Shown: piece after piece, positions 61,449-64,000 of the stretch
Layout: each line of letters opens with the position of its first letter
Position numbering within the stretch: position 1 is the first letter of the stretch
From: Mycobacterium sp. MS1601
Lineage (GTDB): Bacteria > Actinomycetota > Actinomycetes > Mycobacteriales > Mycobacteriaceae
DNA length: 64,000 nt
Reading direction: 5' to 3'
NCBI RefSeq assembly: GCF_001984215.1
Contig: NZ_CP019420.1
Location: forward strand, 5,022,001 to 5,086,000
Position numbers and translations under genes: made by a program
The notes under the pieces: generated by a model
Told to the model about the DNA's origin: nothing
The model's database searches: none
Seen by the model: the letters and a program-made list of their open reading frames with translations, nothing else

Positions 61449-62612
61449 TCAGCGCGTCGGCGGTACCTGGAAGGCGGCCAGCGACTGCAGCGCGGGCGTA
61501 TTGGATCGGACGGTCCGCAGCCAGTGGGTCTCTTCGCCGAACAGGGCCATCACCCGGTCGTCGGCGGACCCGCGGTCGATGCGGTCTTTGACAAACGCCA
61601 GTTCCACCACCTGGGCCGCGAAATCACGCACCGTCTTGCCCGCGGCCTTGCCATGGGAACGGGTCACGGCCGCGACGGCCACCTTCCGTGACTTGATGGA
61701 GCCCAGCCAGCTCGCCTCGTTGGCTGTGATCAGCCCCGCTGTCACCATGCCGGGCAGCTTCTCGGCGACCACCTTCTGTTCCCGTCGGCGCGCGGCGATG
61801 CTCAGCCAGATGGCCAGCGCGAAGATCGGCACCATCCACAGCACGTAGACCAGCAGATAGGTGCCGAAGCCCAGCACCGCCGAGCCGTTCCACAGCGCGT
61901 GCATGATCACCGCGCCCGCGTACCCCAGCAGCAGATATCCGGCCTTGGCCAGGACGTTGCGCTGTTTGAGAGCGAAGTACACCCCGATACCGATCGCAGT
62001 GGTGAACAGCGGATGTGCGAACGGGGCCATCACCAATCGCAGCGCCGCGGTCACCAGGGCATCACCCAGTGATTCGCCGCCTGCGATGTAGAAGATGTCC
62101 TCGAGCCAGGCGAACCCCGCGGCCACCAGGCCGGCGTACACCAGGCAATCGACCAGGGAATTGAGTTCGTGGCGGCGACGGCCGGTCATCATCAACAGCA
62201 GGAACGCGCCCTTGGCTGCCTCTTCGATGATCGGGGCGGCGATTGCGGTGGTGCGCCAGTCGCTCTCGGCGCCCCCGCTGACCACCGCTCCGAACACCAT
62301 CTCAAAGATCACCGACACCACGATGGCGACGGAGGCGCCCCAGATGAACGCGAGCACCAGCAGCCGCGGAGGCTCAGGCTCGAAACGGTCCAGCCACAGG
62401 TACGCCAGCACCACTACCAGCATGGCCAGGGTGGACAACACGAAACCGATTGCGGTGCCGACCGGGTTGACCGCGGTGAGCAGGATCACCAGCAGCCCTG
62501 CAATCGTGCCCAGCCCGATGATCAGGGCAATCGGGGCTCCGACTTTGCGGACGCGGCGGGGAAACGGTGGCAGGAATGCCGGTGCTTGCGACGGGCTCGC
62601 GGGGGTGTGCAC
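61449..62612 (-). CDS. PrsW-family intramembrane metalloprotease
   Basis: A 387-aa membrane protein with about nine helices. The motif IIEEAAKGAFLLLMM is the EE-x-x-K centre of the PrsW/CPBP family, and later His residues (FAHPLFTTAIGIGVYFALK, MHALWNGSAV) complete a likely metal site. PrsW in Bacillus cleaves an anti-sigma factor; the actinobacterial target is unknown. The C-terminal 100 residues are soluble and extend beyond the core family. Divergent from rpsA. Confidence 0.86.
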   Translation of the reverse strand: MHTPASPSQAPAFLPPFPRRVRKVGAPIALIIGLGTIAGLLVILLTAVNPVGTAIGFVLSTLAMLVVVLAYLWLDRFEPEPPRLLVLAFIWGASVAIVVSVIFEMVFGAVVSGGAESDWRTTAIAAPIIEEAAKGAFLLLMMTGRRRHELNSLVDCLVYAGLVAAGFAWLEDIFYIAGGESLGDALVTAALRLVMAPFAHPLFTTAIGIGVYFALKQRNVLAKAGYLLLGYAGAVIMHALWNGSAVLGFGTYLLVYVLWMVPIFALAIWLSIAARRREQKVVAEKLPGMVTAGLITANEASWLGSIKSRKVAVAAVTRSHGKAAGKTVRDFAAQVVELAFVKDRIDRGSADDRVMALFGEETHWLRTVRSNTPALQSLAAFQVPPTR

Positions 62613-62669
62613 GTCAGCAGATTAGCGGTGCCACCTAGTGATGGGAGGGTGGGTTTGTCCAGGCAGTGC

Positions 62670-62691
62670 CCTGTCGAGTAACCTCGACAGG
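62670..62691 (+). promoter_or_regulatory. 9-bp perfect hairpin upstream of rpsA
   Basis: CCTGTCGAG, TAAC, CTCGACAGG, placed 78-99 bases before the rpsA start. Since rpsA and prsW diverge, it is not a terminator. It may be a leader hairpin for S1 autocontrol or a protein site. TATCTG just after it could be a -10. Confidence 0.45.
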
Positions 62692-62769
62692 TATCTGTGT
62701 GCGTTTCGTGCTCAGGTCACCGAGCTCAACCTGCCCCTACTACCCAACCTGTCCGGAGCTATCCACCAT

Positions 62770-64000
62770 ATGCCAAGTCCCGTCGCCACCTCGCCGCAAG
62801 TAGCCGTCAATGATATCGGCTCGGCTGAGGATTTTCTCGCCGCCATCGACAAGACCATCAAATACTTCAACGATGGCGACATCGTCGAAGGGACCATCGT
62901 CAAGGTTGACCGTGACGAAGTCTTGCTCGACATCGGCTACAAGACCGAAGGTGTCATCCCTTCGCGCGAACTCTCCATCAAGCACGACGTCGACCCCAAT
63001 GAGGTTGTGTCCGTCGGCGATGAGGTCGAAGCCCTCGTTCTCACCAAAGAGGACAAAGAAGGCCGACTGATCCTGTCCAAGAAGCGCGCTCAGTACGAGC
63101 GTGCCTGGGGCACCATCGAAGAACTGAAGGAGAAGGACGAGGCCGTCAAGGGCACCGTCATCGAGGTCGTCAAGGGCGGCCTGATCCTCGACATCGGTCT
63201 GCGCGGCTTCCTGCCCGCGTCGCTGGTGGAGATGCGTCGTGTCCGCGATCTGCAGCCGTACATCGGCAAGGAGATCGAGGCCAAGATCATCGAGCTGGAC
63301 AAGAACCGCAACAACGTGGTGCTGTCCCGCCGTGCCTGGCTGGAGCAGACCCAGTCCGAGGTCCGCAGCGAGTTCCTCAACCAGCTGCAGAAGGGTGCCA
63401 TCCGCAAGGGTGTCGTCTCGTCGATCGTCAACTTCGGCGCGTTCGTCGATCTCGGCGGCGTCGACGGCCTGGTGCACGTCTCCGAGCTGTCGTGGAAGCA
63501 CATCGACCACCCGTCCGAGGTTGTCCAGGTGGGCGACGAGGTCACCGTCGAGGTGCTCGACGTCGACATGGACCGCGAGCGGGTTTCGCTGTCGCTCAAG
63601 GCCACTCAGGAAGATCCGTGGCGCCACTTCGCTCGTACCCATGCCATCGGCCAGATCGTGCCCGGCAAGGTCACCAAGCTGGTGCCGTTCGGTGCGTTCG
63701 TCCGGGTCGAAGAGGGCATCGAGGGTCTGGTGCACATCTCCGAGCTGGCTGAGCGTCATGTCGAGGTGCCGGACCAGGTTGTCGCCGTCGGCGATGACGC
63801 CATGGTCAAGGTCATCGACATCGACCTCGAGCGTCGCCGGATCTCGTTGAGCCTCAAGCAGGCCAACGAGGACTACACCGACGAGTTCGACCCGTCGAAG
63901 TACGGCATGGCCGACAGCTACGACGAGGCCGGCAACTACATCTTCCCCGAAGGCTTCGACGCCGAGACCAACGAATGGCTCGAGGGCTTCGACAAGCAGC
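62770..64000 (+). CDS. rpsA: 30S ribosomal protein S1 (3' end outside window)
   Basis: The first 410 codons of about 480. Four S1 RNA-binding repeats are visible: GDIVEGTIVKVDRDEVLLDIGYKTEGVIP, VKGTVIEVVKGGLILDIG, RKGVVSSIVNFGAFVDLG and PGKVTKLVPFGAFVRVEEGI. S1 recruits mRNA to the small subunit; in mycobacteria it also binds tmRNA. Starts MPSPVATSPQVA at ATG 62770. Follows polA in the conserved order, with two unrelated genes placed between them. The remaining C-terminal tail is not visible. Confidence 0.96.
   Translation, partial: MPSPVATSPQVAVNDIGSAEDFLAAIDKTIKYFNDGDIVEGTIVKVDRDEVLLDIGYKTEGVIPSRELSIKHDVDPNEVVSVGDEVEALVLTKEDKEGRLILSKKRAQYERAWGTIEELKEKDEAVKGTVIEVVKGGLILDIGLRGFLPASLVEMRRVRDLQPYIGKEIEAKIIELDKNRNNVVLSRRAWLEQTQSEVRSEFLNQLQKGAIRKGVVSSIVNFGAFVDLGGVDGLVHVSELSWKHIDHPSEVVQVGDEVTVEVLDVDMDRERVSLSLKATQEDPWRHFARTHAIGQIVPGKVTKLVPFGAFVRVEEGIEGLVHISELAERHVEVPDQVVAVGDDAMVKVIDIDLERRRISLSLKQANEDYTDEFDPSKYGMADSYDEAGNYIFPEGFDAETNEWLEGFDKQ

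Overview
The window is a high-GC actinobacterial chromosome segment, almost certainly from a fast-growing Mycobacterium (Mycolicibacterium). The gene order cydC-cydD-cydB-cydA, six-helix adenylate cyclase, pdtaR, lipid-transfer/thiolase pair, polA and rpsA follows the Rv1620c-Rv1630 stretch of M. tuberculosis, with extra genes typical of saprophytic mycobacteria placed between those anchors. This is inferred from remembered synteny and protein motifs; no search was run.

Layout. 1-3.4 kb: start of a class III aminotransferase, a PncA nicotinamidase, a SnoaL-like protein, a DUF1206 membrane protein and an EamA transporter. 3.5-7.7 kb: a polyamine-type ABC importer (two permeases, Tat lipoprotein, ATPase). 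7.8-15 kb: a proline-rich membrane protein, the cytochrome bd operon cydABDC with a palindrome over its probable -10, and an HdeD-like protein. 15.2-21.7 kb: an amino-acid ABC importer followed by a Ser/Thr protein kinase whose extracellular part is a second copy of that importer's binding protein, then a MacS-type histidine kinase and a NarL-type regulator. 21.7-31.9 kb: large membrane protein, Dps, RDD protein, nitrilase-family hydrolase, adenylate cyclase, TetR regulator, MpaB-type oxygenase and a secreted M4 metalloprotease.

31.9-46.1 kb is a 14.2-kb integrative element in the 3' end of a tRNA-Leu(CAA) gene. Both ends carry a 26-bp att core and a pair of 9-bp repeats in identical 11-bp phase, which look like integrase arm sites. 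Inside are a tyrosine integrase, two excisionase-like proteins, a primase-polymerase/P-loop protein beside an iteron cluster that brackets an AT-rich core (candidate replication origin), probable small and large terminase subunits, a capsid-like protein, a serine resolvase, and a DUF262-HEPN pair that may be a defence cargo. No portal, tail, lysis or classical repressor gene was recognised, so it looks like a phage satellite rather than a prophage.

46.2-64 kb: pdtaR, a branched-chain amino-acid type ABC system (livHMGF between two binding proteins, with an unusual signal-peptide/beta-domain fusion on LivH), an XRE-TetR fusion regulator, a lipid-transfer/thiolase plus DUF35 pair with a perfect KstR-type operator upstream, polA, an MFS/HxlR divergent pair, a PrsW-like protease and the first 410 codons of rpsA.

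Working together: the cyd genes provide high-affinity respiration; two importers, PknX-like kinase, two-component system, cyclase and PdtaR form a cluster of nutrient-sensing functions; the element is foreign cargo interrupting an otherwise conserved neighbourhood.
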